Part shown: positions 12,001 through 26,126 of the stretch, in pieces
Numbering within the stretch: position 1 is the stretch's first letter
How the letters are laid out: the number at the start of each line of letters is the position of its first letter
Assembly (NCBI RefSeq): GCF_964340395.1
Contig: NC_135555.1
Span: 5,375,001 to 5,439,000 of the forward strand
DNA from: Glandiceps talaboti
Taxonomy: Eukaryota > Hemichordata > Enteropneusta > Spengelidae
Reading direction: 5' to 3'
DNA: 64,000 nt
Position numbers and translations under genes: made by a program
Notes under the pieces: model-generated
Databases searched by the model: none
Told to the model about the DNA's origin: nothing
What the model saw: only the letters and a program-made list of their open reading frames with translations

Positions 12001-15000
12001 CTTAGAAGGTGTTGTCGGTACAGTAGTTGTGAAATTGAATGTTGTGAACTCCGTTTCTACAGTGGTGGGCAAACCAGTTGTAGTAGTAACAGCAGGTTGT
12101 GATGTTTCAGCTGGAGTTGTTGTTGTCAAAACTGTTGTTGCACTAGGTGTTGTTGGCAAAGCAATGGTTACATTCAAGGTAGTCAGTTCCGTCTGTGTTG
12201 TAGTTGGTATAGTGGAAGATGTAAGAGTGGCTGGTGTTGTTGCTGCTTCTGTGGTTGTTTCCAAGACTGTTGTGGGACTAGTAGTTGTGAGAGAAGATGT
12301 TGTCAATTCCTCCTCTGTAGTAGTTGGCACACTAGTAATTGTTAGTATTGGTGCAGATGTCTCCAATTCTCTTGTTGTTGTTGTTGCAGTAACAGTTGTT
12401 AAGCTTGGAGTTGTTGGTAAAGCAGAAGTTGTGGCCTCTTCTGTTGTTGTTGTTGCCAGGACTGTTGTCTTAGAAGGTGTTGTCGGTACAGTAGTTGTGA
12501 AATTGAATGTTGTGAACTCTGTTTCTATAGTGGTGGGCAAACCAGTTGTAGTAGTAACAACAGGTTGTGATGTTTCAGCTGGAGTTGTTGTTGTCAAAAC
12601 TGTTGTTGCACTAGGTGTTGTTGGCAAAGCAGTGGTTACATTCAAGCTAGTCAGTTCCGTCTGTGTGGTAGTTGGTATAGTGGAAGCTGTAAGAGTGGCT
12701 GGTGTTGTTGCTGCTTCTGTGGTTGTTTCCAAGACTGTTGTGGGTCTAGTAGTTGTGAGAGAAGATGTTGTCAATTCCTCCTCTGTAGTAATTGGCACAC
12801 TAGTAGTTGTTAGTATTGGTGCAGATGTCTCCAATTCTGTTGTTGTTGTTGTTGCAGTAACAGTTGTAAGGCTTGGAGTTGTTGGTAAAGCAGAAGTTGT
12901 GGCCTCTTCTGTTGTTGTTGTTGCCATGACTGTTGTCTTAGAAGGTGTTGTCGGTACAGTAGTTGTGAAATTGAATGTTGTGAACTCCGTTTCTATAGTG
13001 GTGGGCAAACCAGTTGTAGTAGTAACAGCAGGTTGTGATGTTTCAGCTGGAGTTGTTGTTGTCAAAACTGTTGTTGCACTAGGTGTTGTTGGCAAAGCAG
13101 TGGTTACATTCAAGGTAGTCAGTTCCGTCTGTGTGGTAGTTGGTATAGTGGAAGCTGTAAGAGTGGCTGGTGTTGTTGCTGCTTCTGTGGTTGTTTCCAA
13201 GACTGTTGTGGGACTAGTAGTTGTGAGAGAAGATGTTGTCAATTCCTCCTCTGTAGTAGTTGGCACACTAGTAGTTGTTAGTGTTGGTGCAGACGTCTCC
13301 AATTCTGTTGTTGTTGTTGCAGTAACAGTTGTTAGGCTTGGAGTTGTTGGAAAAGCAGAAGTTGTGGCCTCTTCTGTTGTTGTTGTTGTTGCCAAGATTG
13401 TTGTCTTAGAAGGTGTTGTCGGTACAGTAGTTGTGAAATTGAATGTTGTGAACTCCGTTTCTACAGTGGTGGGGAAACCAGTTGTAGTAGTAACAGCAGG
13501 CTGTGATGTTTCAGCTGGAGTTGTTGTTGTCAAAACTGTTGTTGCACTAGGTGTTGTTGGCAAAGCAGTGGTTACATTCAAGGTAGTCAGTTCTGTTTGT
13601 GTTGTAGTTGGTATAGTGGAAGCTGTAAGAGTGGCTGGTGTTGTTGCTGCTTCTGTGGTTTTTTCCAAGACTGTTGTGGGACTAGTAGTTGTGAGAGAAG
13701 ATGTTGTCAATTCCTCCTCTGTAGTAGTTGGCACACTAGTAGTTGTTAGTGTTGGTGCAGATGTCTCCAATTTTGTTGTTGTTGTTGTTGTTGTTGTTGC
13801 AGTAACAGTTGTTAGGCTTGGAGTTGTTGGTAAAGCAGAAGTTGTGGCCTCTTCTGTTGTTGTTGTTGTTGCCAGGACTGTTGTCTTAGAAGGTGTTGTC
13901 GGTACAGTAGTTGTGAAATTGATTGTTGTGAACTCCGTTTCTATAGTGGTGGGCAAACCAGTTGTAGTAGTAACAGCAGGTTGTGATGTTTCAGCTGGAG
14001 TTGTTGTTGTCAAAACTGTTGTTGCACTAGGTGTTGTTGGCAAAGCAGTGGTTACATTCAAGGTAGTCAGTTCCGTCTGTGTGATAGTTGGTATAGTGGA
14101 AGTTGTAAGAGTGGCTGGTGTTGTTGCTGCTTCTGTGGTTATTTCCAAGACTGTTGTGGGACTAGTAGTTGTGAGAGAAGATGTTGTCAATTCCTCCTCT
14201 GTAGTAGTTGGCACACTAGTAGTTGTTAGTATTGGTGCAGATGTCTCCAATTCTGTTGTTGTTGTTGCAGTAACAGTTGTAAGGCTTGGAGTTGTTGGTA
14301 AAGCAGAAGTTGTGGCCTCTTCTGTTGTTGTTGTTGCCAGGACTGTTGTCTTAGAAGGTGTTGTCGGTACAGTAGTTGTGAAATTGAATGTTGTGAACTC
14401 CGTTTCTACAGTGGTGGGCAAACCAGTTGTAGTAGTAACAGCAGGTTGTGATGTTTCAGCTCGAGTTATTGTTGTCAAAACTGTTGTTGCACTAGGTGTT
14501 GTTGGCAAAGCAGTGGTTACATTCAAGGTAGTCAGTTCCGTCTGTGTGGTAGTTGGTATAGTGGAAGCTGTAAGAGTGGCTGGTGTTGTTGCTGCTTCTG
14601 TGGTTGTTTCCAAGACTGTTGTGGGACTAGTAGTTGTGAGAGAAGATGTTGTCAATTCCTCCTCTGTAGTAGTTGGCACACTAGTAGTTGTTAGTGTTGG
14701 TGCAGATATCTCCAATTCTGTTGTTGTTGTTGCTACAGTAACAGTTGTTAGGCTTGGAGTTGTTGGTAAAGCAGAAGTTGTAGCCTCTTCTGTTGTTGTT
14801 GTTGCAAAGATTGTTGTCTCAGAAGGTGTTGTCGGTACAGTAGTTGTGAAATTGAATGTTGTGAACTCCGTTTCTACATTGGTGGTCAAACCAGTTTTAG
14901 TAGTAACAGCAGGTTGTGATGTTTCAGCTGGAGTTGTTGTTGTCAAAACTGTTGTTGCACTAGGTGTTGTTGGCAAAGCAGTGGTTACATTCAAGGTAGT

Positions 15001-18000
15001 CAGTTCCGTCTGTGTGGTAGTTGGTATAGTGGAAGCTGTAAGAGTGGCTGGTGTTGTTGCTGCTTCTGTGGTTGTTTCCAAGACTGTTGTGGGACTAGTA
15101 GTTGTGAGAGAAGATGTTGTCAATTCCTCCTCTGTAGTAGTTGGCACACTAGTAGTTGTTAGTGTTGGTGCAGATGTCTCCAATTCTGTTGTTGTTGTTG
15201 TTGTTGTTGCAGTAACAGTTGTTAGGCTTGGAGTTGTTGGTAAAGCAGAAGTTGTGGCCTCTTCTGTTGTTGTTGTTGCCAAGACTGTTGTCTTAGAAGG
15301 TGTTGTCGGTACAGTAGTTGTGAAATTGAATGTTGTGAACTCTGTTTCTATAGTGGTGGGCAAACCAGTTGTAGTAGTTACAGCAGGTTGTGATGTTTCA
15401 GCTGGAGTTGTTGTTGTCAAAACCGTTGTTGCACTAGGTGTTGTTGGCAAAGCAGTGGTTACATTCAAGGTAGTCAGTTCCGTCTGTGTGGTAGTTGGTA
15501 TAGTGGAAGCTGTAAGAGTGGCTGGTGTTGTTGCTGCTTCTGTGGTTGTTTCCAAGACTGTTGTGGGACTAGTAGTTGTGAGAGAAGATGTTGTTAATTC
15601 CTCCTCTGTAGTAGTTGGCACACTAGAAGTTGTTAGTGTTGGTGCAGATGTCTCCAATTCTGTTGTTGTTGCAGTAACAGTTGTTAGGCTTGGAGTTGTT
15701 GGTAAAGCAGAAGTTGTGGCCTCTTCTGTTGTTGTTGTTGTTGTTGCCAAGATTGTTGTCTTAGAAGGTGTTGTCGGTACAGTAGTTGTGAAATTGAATG
15801 TTGTGAACTCCGTTTCTACAGTGGTGGGCAAACCAGTTGTAGTAGTAACAGCAGGTTGTGATGTTTCAGCTCGAGTTGTTGTTGTCAAAACTGTTGTTGC
15901 ACTAGGTGTTGTTGGCAAAGCAGTGGTTACATTCAAGGTAGTCAGTTCCGTCTGTGTGGTAGTTGGTATAGTGGAAGCTGTAAGAGTGGCTGGTGTTGTT
16001 GCTGCTTCTGTGGTTGTTTCCAAGACTGTTGTGGGACTAGTAGTTGTGAGAGAAGATGTTGTCAATTCCTCCTCTGTAGTAGTTGGCACACTAGTAGTTG
16101 TTAGTGTTGGTGCAGATATCTCCAATTCTGTTGTTGTTGTTGCTACAGTAACAGTTGTTAGGCTTGGAGTTGTTGGTAAAGCAGAAGTTGTAGCCTCTTC
16201 TGTTGTTGTTGTTGCAAAGATTGTTGTCTCAGAAGGTGTTGTCGGTACAGTAGTTGTGAAATTGAATGTTGTGAACTCCGTTTCTACATTGGTGGTCAAA
16301 CCAGTTGTAGTAGTAACAGCAGGTTGTGATGTTTCAGCTGGAGTTGTTGTTGTCAAAACTGTTGTTGCACTAGGTGTTGTTGGCAAAGCAGTGGTTACAT
16401 TCAAGGTAGTCAGTTCCGTCTGTGTGGTAGTTGGTATAGTGGAAGCTGTAAGAGTGGCTGGTGTTGTTGCTGCTTCTGTGGTTGTTTCCAAGACTGTTGT
16501 GGGACTAGTAGTTGTGAGAGAAGATGTTGTCAATTCCTCCTCTGTAGTAGTTGGCACACTAGTAGTTGTTAGTGTTGGTGCAGATGTCTCCAATTCTGTT
16601 GTTGTTGTTGTTGTTGCAGTAACAGTTGTTAGGCTTGGAGTTGTTGGTAAAGCAGAAGTTGTGGCCTCTTCTGTTGTTGTTGTTGCCAAGACTGTTGTCT
16701 TAGAAGGTGTTGTCGGTACAGTAGTTGTGAAATTGAATGTTGTGAACTCTGTTTCTATAGTGGTGGGCAAACCAGTTGTAGTAGTAACAGCAGGTTGTGA
16801 TGTTTCAGCTGGAGTTGTTGTTGTCAAAACTGTTGTTGCACTAGGTGTTGTTGGCAAAGCAGTGGTTACATTCAAGGTAGTGAGTTCCGTCTGTGTGGTA
16901 GTTGGTATAGTGGAAGCTGTAAGAGTGGCTGGTGTTGTTGCTGCTTCTGTGGTTGTTTCCAAGACTGTTGTGGGACTAGTAGTTGTGAGAGAAGATGTTG
17001 TCAATTCCTCCTCTGTAGTAGTTGGCACACTAGTAGTTGTTAGTGTTGGTGCAGATGTCTCCAATTCTGTTGTTGTTGTTGCTACAGTAACAGTTGTTAG
17101 GCTTGGAGTTGTTGGTAAAGCAGAAGTTGTGGCCTCTTCTGTTGTTGTTGTTGCAAAGATTGTTGTCTCAGAAGGTGTTGTCGGTACAGTAGTTGTGAAA
17201 TTGAATGTTGTGAACTCCGTTTCTACAGTGGTGGGCAAACCAGTTGTAGTAGTAACAGCAGGTTGTGATGTTTCAGCTGGAGTTGTTGTTGTCAAAACTG
17301 TTGTTGCACTAGGTGTTGTTGGCAAAGCAGTGGTTACATTCAAGGTAGTCAGTTCCGTCTGTGTGGTAGTTGGTATAGTGGAAGCTGTAAGAGTGGCTGG
17401 TGTTGTTGCTGCTTCTGTGGTTGTTTCCAAGACTGTTGTGGGACTAGTAGTTGTGAGAGAAGATGTTGTTAATTCCTCCTCTGTAGTAGTTGGCACACTA
17501 GAAGTTGTTAGTGTTGGTGCAGATGTCTCCAATTCTGTTGTTGTTGCAGTAACAGTTGTTAGGCTTGGAGTTGTTGGTAAAGCAGAAGTTGTGGCCTCTT
17601 CTGTTGTTGTTGTTGTTGTTGCCAAGATTGTTGTCTTAGAAGGTGTTGTCGGTACAGTAGTTGTGAAATTGAATGTTGTGAACTCCGTTTCTACAGTGGT
17701 GGGCAAACCAGTTGTAGTAGTAACAGCAGGTTGTGATGTTTCAGCTGGAGTTGTTGTTGTCAAAACTGTTGTTGCACTAGGTGTTGTTGGCAAAGCAATG
17801 GTTACATTCAAGGTAGTCAGTTCTGTCTGTGTGGTAGTTGGTATAGTGGAAGCTGTAAGAGTGGCTGGTGTTGTTGCTGCTTCTGTGGTTGTTTCCAAGA
17901 CTGTTGTGGGACTAGTAGTTGTGAGAGAAGATGTTGTCAATTCCTCCTCTGTAGTAGTTGGCACACTAGTAGTTGTTAGTGTTGGTGCAGATGTCTCCAA

Positions 18001-21000
18001 TTCTGTTGTTGTTGTTGCAGTAACAGTTGTTAGGCTTGGAGTTGTTGGTAAAGCAGAAGTTGTGGCCTCTTCTGTTGTTGTTGTTGCCAGGACTGTTGTC
18101 TTAGAAGGTGTTGTCGGTACAGTAGTTGTGAAATTGAATGTTGTGAACTCTGTTTCTATAGTGGTGGGCAAACCAGTTGTAGTAGTAACAGCAGGTTGTG
18201 ATGTTTCAGCTGGAGTTGTTGTTGTTGTCAAAACTGTTGTTGCACTAGGTGTTGTTGGCAAAGCAGTGGTTACATTCAAGGTAGTCAGTTCCGTCTGTGT
18301 GGTAGTTGGTATAGTGGAAGCTGTAAGAGTGGCTGGTGTTGTTGCTGCTTCTGTGGTTGTTTCCAAGACTGTTGTGGGACTAGTAGTTGTGAGAGAAGAT
18401 GTTGTCAATTCCTCCTCTGTAGTAGTTGGCACACTAGTAGTTGTTAGTGTTGGTGCAGATGTCTCCAATTCTGTTGTTGTTGTTGTTGTTGTTGCAGTAA
18501 CAGTTGTTAGGCTTGGAGTTGTTGGTAAAGCAGAAGTTGTGGCCTCTTCTGTTGTTGTTGTTGCCAAGACTGTTGTCTTAGAAGGTGTTGTCGGTACAGT
18601 AGTTGTGAAATTGAATGTTGTGAACTCTGTTTCTATAGTGGTGGGCAAACCAGTTGTAGTAGTTACAGCAGGTTGTGATGTTTCAGCTGGAGTTGTTGTT
18701 GTCAAAACCGTTGTTGCACTAGGTGTTGTTGGCAAAGCAGTGGTTACATTCAAGGTAGTCAGTTCCGTCTGTGTGGTAGTTGGTATAGTGGAAGCTGTAA
18801 GAGTGGCTGGTGTTGTTGCTGCTTCTGTGGTTGTTTCCAAGACTGTTGTGGGACTAGTAGTTGTGAGAGAAGATGTTGTTAATTCCTCCTCTGTAGTAGT
18901 TGGCACACTAGAAGTTGTTAGTGTTGGTGCAGATGTCTCCAATTCTGTTGTTGTTGCAGTAACAGTTGTTAGGCTTGGAGTTGTTGGTAAAGCAGAAGTT
19001 GTGGCCTCTTCTGTTGTTGTTGTTGTTGTTGCCAAGATTGTTGTCTTAGAAGGTGTTGTCGGTACAGTAGTTGTGAAATTGAATGTTGTGAACTCCGTTT
19101 CTACAGTGGTGGGCAAACCAGTTGTAGTAGTAACAGCAGGTTGTGATGTTTCAGCTCGAGTTGTTGTTGTCAAAACTGTTGTTGCACTAGGTGTTGTTGG
19201 CAAAGCAGTGGTTACATTCAAGGTAGTCAGTTCCGTCTGTGTGGTAGTTGGTATAGTGGAAGCTGTAAGAGTGGCTGGTGTTGTTGCTGCTTCTGTGGTT
19301 GTTTCCAAGACTGTTGTGGGACTAGTAGTTGTGAGAGAAGATGTTGTCAATTCCTCCTCTGTAGTAGTTGGCACACTAGTAGTTGTTAGTGTTGGTGCAG
19401 ATATCTCCAATTCTGTTGTTGTTGTTGCTACAGTAACAGTTGTTAGGCTTGGAGTTGTTGGTAAAGCAGAAGTTGTAGCCTCTTCTGTTGTTGTTGTTGC
19501 AAAGATTGTTGTCTCAGAAGGTGTTGTCGGTACAGTAGTTGTGAAATTGAATGTTGTGAACTCCGTTTCTACATTGGTGGTCAAACCAGTTGTAGTAGTA
19601 ACAGCAGGTTGTGATGTTTCAGCTGGAGTTGTTGTTGTCAAAACTGTTGTTGCACTAGGTGTTGTTGGCAAAGCAGTGGTTACATTCAAGGTAGTCAGTT
19701 CCGTCTGTGTGGTAGTTGGTATAGTGGAAGCTGTAAGAGTGGCTGGTGTTGTTGCTGCTTCTGTGGTTGTTTCCAAGACTGTTGTGGGACTAGTAGTTGT
19801 GAGAGAAGATGTTGTCAATTCCTCCTCTGTAGTAGTTGGCACACTAGTAGTTGTTAGTGTTGGTGCAGATGTCTCCAATTCTGTTGTTGTTGTTGTTGTT
19901 GCAGTAACAGTTGTTAGGCTTGGAGTTGTTGGTAAAGCAGAAGTTGTGGCCTCTTCTGTTGTTGTTGTTGCCAAGACTGTTGTCTTAGAAGGTGTTGTCG
20001 GTACAGTAGTTGTGAAATTGAATGTTGTGAACTCTGTTTCTATAGTGGTGGGCAAACCAGTTGTAGTAGTAACAGCAGGTTGTGATGTTTCAGCTGGAGT
20101 TGTTGTTGTCAAAACTGTTGTTGCACTAGGTGTTGTTGGCAAAGCAGTGGTTACATTCAAGGTAGTGAGTTCCGTCTGTGTGGTAGTTGGTATAGTGGAA
20201 GCTGTAAGAGTGGCTGGTGTTGTTGCTGCTTCTGTGGTTGTTTCCAAGACTGTTGTGGGACTAGTAGTTGTGAGAGAAGATGTTGTCAATTCCTCCTCTG
20301 TAGTAGTTGGCACACTAGTAGTTGTTAGTGTTGGTGCAGATGTCTCCAATTCTGTTGTTGTTGTTGCTACAGTAACAGTTGTTAGGCTTGGAGTTGTTGG
20401 TAAAGCAGAAGTTGTGGCCTCTTCTGTTGTTGTTGTTGCAAAGATTGTTGTCTCAGAAGGTGTTGTCGGTACAGTAGTTGTGAAATTGAATGTTGTGAAC
20501 TCCGTTTCTACAGTGGTGGGCAAACCAGTTGTAGTAGTAACAGCAGGTTGTGATGTTTCAGCTGGAGTTGTTGTTGTCAAAACTGTTGTTGCACTAGGTG
20601 TTGTTGGCAAAGCAGTGGTTACATTCAAGGTAGTCAGTTCCGTCTGTGTGGTAGTTGGTATAGTGGAAGCTGTAAGAGTGGCTGGTGTTGTTGCTGCTTC
20701 TGTGGTTGTTTCCAAGACTGTTGTGGGACTAGTAGTTGTGAGAGAAGATGTTGTTAATTCCTCCTCTGTAGTAGTTGGCACACTAGAAGTTGTTAGTGTT
20801 GGTGCAGATGTCTCCAATTCTGTTGTTGTTGCAGTAACAGTTGTTAGGCTTGGAGTTGTTGGTAAAGCAGAAGTTGTGGCCTCTTCTGTTGTTGTTGTTG
20901 TTGTTGCCAAGATTGTTGTCTTAGAAGGTGTTGTCGGTACAGTAGTTGTGAAATTGAATGTTGTGAACTCCGTTTCTACAGTGGTGGGCAAACCAGTTGT

Positions 21001-24000
21001 AGTAGTAACAGCAGGTTGTGATGTTTCAGCTGGAGTTGTTGTTGTCAAAACTGTTGTTGCACTAGGTGTTGTTGGCAAAGCAATGGTTACATTCAAGGTA
21101 GTCAGTTCTGTCTGTGTGGTAGTTGGTATAGTGGAAGCTGTAAGAGTGGCTGGTGTTGTTGCTGCTTCTGTGGTTGTTTCCAAGACTGTTGTGGGACTAG
21201 TAGTTGTGAGAGAAGATGTTGTCAATTCCTCCTCTGTAGTAGTTGGCACACTAGTAGTTGTTAGTGTTGGTGCAGATGTCTCCAATTCTGTTGTTGTTGT
21301 TGCAGTAACAGTTGTTAGGCTTGGAGTTGTTGGTAAAGCAGAAGTTGTGGCCTCTTCTGTTGTTGTTGTTGCCAGGACTGTTGTCTTAGAAGGTGTTGTC
21401 GGTACAGTAGTTGTGAAATTGAATGTTGTGAACTCTGTTTCTATAGTGGTGGGCAAACCAGTTGTAGTAGTAACAGCAGGTTGTGATGTTTCAGCTGGAG
21501 TTGTTGTTGTTGTCAAAACTGTTGTTGCACTAGGTGTTGTTGGCAAAGCAGTGGTTACATTCAAGGTAGTCAGTTCCGTCTGTGTGGTAGTTGGTATAGT
21601 GGAAGTTGTAAGAGTGGCTTGTGTTGTTGCTGCTTCTGTGGTTGTTTCCAAGACTGTTGTGGGACTAGTAGTTGTGAGAGAAGATGTTGTCAATTCCTCC
21701 TCTGTAGTAGTTGGCACACTAGTAGTTGTTAGTATTGGTGCAGATGTCTCCAATTCTGTTGTTGTTGTTGTTGCAGTAACAGTTGTAAGGCTTGGAGTTG
21801 TTGGTAAAGCAGAAGTTGTGGCCTCTTCTGTTGTTGTTGTTGCCAGGACTGTTGTCTTAGAAGGTGTTGTCGGTACAGTAGTTGTGAAATTGAATGTTGT
21901 GAACTCCGTTTCTACAGTGGTGGGCAAACCAGTTGTAGTAGTAACAGCAGGTTGTGATGTTTCAGCTGGAGTTGTTGTTGTCAAAACTGTTGTTGCACTA
22001 GGTGTTGTTGGCAAAGCAGTGGTTACATTCAAGGTAGTCAGTTCCGTCTGTGTGGTAGTTGGTATAGTGGAAGCTGTAAGAGTGGCTGGTGTTGTTGCTG
22101 CTTCTGTGGTTGTTTCCAAGACTGTTGTGGGACTAGTAGTTGTTAGAGAAGATGTTGTCAATTCCTCCTCTGTAGTAGTTGGCACACTAGTAGTTGTTAG
22201 TGTTGGTGCAGATGTCTCCAATTCTGTTGTTGTTGTTGCTACAGTAACAGTTGTTAGGCTTGGAGTTGTTGGTAAAGCAGAAGTTGTGGCCTCTTCTGTT
22301 GTTGTTGTTGCAAAGATTGTTGTCTCAGAAGGTGTTGTCGGTACAGTAGTTGTGAAATTGAATGTTGTGAACTCCGTTTCTACAGTGGTGGGCAAACCAG
22401 TTGTAGTAGTAACAGCAGGTTGTGATGTTTCAGCTGGAGTTGTTGTTGTCAAAACTGTTGTTGCACTAGGTGTTGTTGGCAAAGCAGTGGTTACATTCAA
22501 GGTAGTCAGTTCCGTCTGTGTGGTAGTTGGTATAGTGGAAGCTGTAAGAGTGGCTGGTGTTGTTGCTGCTTCTGTGGTTGTTTCCAAGACTGTTGTGGGA
22601 CTAGTAGTTGTGAGAGAAGATGTTGTTAATTCCTCCTCTGTAGTAGTTGGCACACTAGAAGTTGTTAGTGTTGGTGCAGATGTCTCCAATTCTGTTGTTG
22701 TTGCAGTAACAGTTGTTAGGCTTGGAGTTGTTGGTAAAGCAGAAGTTGTGGCCTCTTCTGTTGTTGTTGTTGTTGTTGCCAAGATTGTTGTCTTAGAAGG
22801 TGTTGTCGGTACAGTAGTTGTGAAATTGAATGTTGTGAACTCCGTTTCTACAGTGGTGGGCAAACCAGTTGTAGTAGTAACAGCAGGTTGTGATGTTTCA
22901 GCTGGAGTTGTTGTTGTCAAAACTGTTGTTGCACTAGGTGTTGTTGGCAAAGCAGTGGTTACATTCAAGGTAGTCAGTTCTGTCTGTGTGGTAGTTGGTA
23001 TAGTGGAAGCTGTAAGAGTGGCTGGTGTTGTTGCTGCTTCTGTGGTTGTTTCCAAGACTGTTGTGGGACTAGTAGTTGTGAGAGAAGATGTTGTCAATTC
23101 CTCCTCTGTAGTAGTTGGCACACTAGTAGTTGTTAGTGTTGGTGCAGATGTCTCCAATTCTGTTGTTGTTGTTGCAGTAACAGTTGTTAGGCTTGGAGTT
23201 GTTGGTAAAGCAGAAGTTGTGGCCTCTTCTGTTGTTGTTGTTGCCAGGACTGTTGTCTTAGAAGGTGTTGTCGGTACAGTAGTTGTGAAATTGAATGTTG
23301 TGAACTCTGTTTCTATAGTGGTGGGCAAACCAGTTGTAGTAGTAACAGCAGGTTGTGATGTTTCAGCTGGAGTTGTTGTTGTTGTCAAAACTGTTGTTGC
23401 ACTAGGTGTTGTTGGCAAAGCAGTGGTTACATTCAAGGTAGTCAGTTCCGTCTGTGTGGTAGTTGGTATAGTGGAAGTTGTAAGAGTGGCTTGTGTTGTT
23501 GCTGCTTCTGTGGTTGTTTCCAAGACTGTTGTGGGACTAGTAGTTGTGAGAGAAGATGTTGTCAATTCCTCCTCTGTAGTAGTTGGCACACTAGTAGTTG
23601 TTAGTATTGGTGCAGATGTCTCCAATTCTGTTGTTGTTGTTGTTGCAGTAACAGTTGTAAGGCTTGGAGTTGTTGGTAAAGCAGAAGTTGTGGCCTCTTC
23701 TGTTGTTGTTGTTGCCAGGACTGTTGTCTTAGAAGGTGTTGTCGGTACAGTAGTTGTGAAATTGAATGTTGTGAACTCCGTTTCTACAGTGGTGGGCAAA
23801 CCAGTTGTAGTAGTAACAGCAGGTTGTGATGTTTCAGCTGGAGTTGTTGTTGTCAAAACTGTTGTTGCACTAGGTGTTGTTGGCAAAGCAGTGGTTACAT
23901 TCAAGGTAGTCAGTTCCGTCTGTGTGGTAGTTGGTATAGTGGAAGCTGTAAGAGTGGCTGGTGTTGTTGCTGCTTCTGTGGTTGTTTCCAAGACTGTTGT

Positions 24001-26069
24001 GGGACTAGTAGTTGTTAGAGAAGATGTTGTCAATTCCTCCTCTGTAGTAGTTGGCACACTAGTAGTTGTTAGTGTTGGTGCAGATGTCTCCAATTCTGTT
24101 GTTGTTGTTGCTACAGTAACAGTTGTTAGGCTTGGAGTTGTTGGTAAAGCAGAAGTTGTGGCCTCTTCTGTTGTTGTTGTTGCAAAGATTGTTGTTTCAG
24201 AAGGTGTTGTCGGTACAGTTGTTGTGAAATTGAATGTTGTGAACTCCGTTTCTACAGTGGTGGGCAAACCAGTTGTAGTAGTAACAGCAGGTTGTGATGT
24301 TTCAGCTGGAGTTGTTGTTGTCAAAACTGTTGTTGCACTAGGTGTTGTTGGCAAAGCAATGGTTACATTCAAGGTAGTCAGTTCCGTCTGTGTTGTAGTT
24401 GGTATAGTGGAAGATGTAAGAGTGGCTGGTGTTGTTGCTTCTTCTGTGGTTGTTTCCAAGACTGTTGTGGGACTAGTAGTTGTGAGAGAAGATGTTGTCA
24501 ATTCCTCCTCTGTAGTAGTTGGCACACTAGTAATTGTTAGTATTGGTGTAGATGTCTCCAATTCTGTTGTTGTTGTTGCAGTAACAGATGTTAGGCTTGG
24601 AGTTGTTGGTAAAGCAGAAGTTGTGGCCTCTTCTGTTGTTGTTGTTGCCAGGACTGTTGTCTTAGAAGGTGTTGTCGGTACAGTAGTTGTGAAATTGAAT
24701 GTTGTGAACTCCGTTTCTACAGTGGTGGGCAAACCAGTTGTAGTAGTAACAGCAGGTTGTGATGTTTCAGCTGGAGTTGTTGTTGTCAAAACTGTTGTTG
24801 CAGTAGGTGTTGTTGGCAAAGCAGTGGTTACATTCAAGCTAGTCAGTTTCGTCTGTGTGGTAGTTGGTATAGTGGAAGCTGTAAGAGTGGCTGGTGTTGT
24901 TGCTGCTTCTGTGGTTGTTTCCAAGACTGTTGTGGGACTAGTAGTTGTGAGAGAAGATGTTGTCAATTCCTCCTCTGTAGTAATTGGCACACTAGTAGTT
25001 GTTAGTATTGGTGCAGATGTCTCCAATTCTGTTGTTGTTGTTGCAGTAACAGTTGTTAGGCTTGGAGTTGTTGGTAAAGCAGAAGTTGTGGCCTCTTCTG
25101 TTGTTGTTGTTGTTGTTGTTGTTGTTGCCAAGACTGTTGTCTTAGAAGGTGTTGTCGGTACAGTAGTTGTGAAATTGAATGTTGTGAACTCCGTTTCTAC
25201 AGTGGTGGCCAAACCCGTTGTAGTAGTAACAGCAGGTTGTGATGTTTCAGCTGGAGTTGTTGTTGTCAAAACTGTTGTTGCACTAGGTGTTGTTGGCAAA
25301 GCAGTGGTTACATTCAAGGTAGTCAGTTCCGTCTGTGTGGTAGTTGGTATAGTGGAAGCTGTAAGAGTGGCTGGTGTTGTTGCTGCTTCTGTGGTTGTTT
25401 CCAAGACTGTTGTGGGACTAGTAGTTGTGAGAGAAGATGTTGTCAATTCCTCCTCTGTAGTAGTTGGCATACTAGTAGTTGTTATTGTTGGTGCAGATGT
25501 CTCGAATTCTGTTGTTGTTGTTGCAGTAACAGTTGTTAGTCTTGGAGTTATTGGTAAAGCAGAAGTTGTGGCCTCTTCTGTTGTTGTGGTTGTTTCCAAG
25601 ACTGTTGTGAGACTAGTAGTTGTGAGAGAAGATGTTGTCAATTCCTCCTCTGTAGTAGTTGGCACACTAGTAGTTGTTAGTGTTGGTGCAGATGTCTCCA
25701 GTTCTTTTGTTGTTGCTGTTGATGCTGTTGTTGTTGTTGTTGTTTTTGTTGCAGAAACTGTTGTTAGGTTTGGAGATGTTGTTAAAACTGAAAGTTTGGC
25801 CTCTTTTTTTTTTGTTTTTGCCAAGACTGTTGTTGCAGTAGGTGTTTGCGGTACAGCATTTGTGAGAATGAATGTTGTGAACTCCGTTTCTACAGTGGTG
25901 GGCAAACCAGTTGTAGTAGTAACAACAGGTTGTGATGTTTCAGCAGGACTTGCTTTTGTCAAAATCGTTGTTGCACTGGGTGTTGCTGGCATTGCATTGG
26001 TTACATTCAAGGAATTCACTTCCTTATGTGTGGTAGTTGGTAACGTGGAAGCTGTAATAGTGGCAGGCG

Positions 26070-26126
<57 letters not shown>

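Larger units (their letters stand above)
20..25600 (-). repeat. ~465-bp coding minisatellite, about 55 tandem units
   Basis: The landmark ggttacattcaaggtagtc recurs at about 22, 493, 958, 1,427, 1,891 and onward every 465-471 bp up to about 25.3 kb. Units differ by a few substitutions and by the length of (GTT)n runs (read as Thr on the coding strand), so unit length changes only in multiples of 3. On the minus strand a unit is about 155 residues and divides into four related sub-blocks starting roughly VPTTTEE, IPTTTQTE, FPTTVETE and LPTTPS. The array decays at its right end (25.6-26.25 kb), where units lose identity. Confidence 0.95.
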
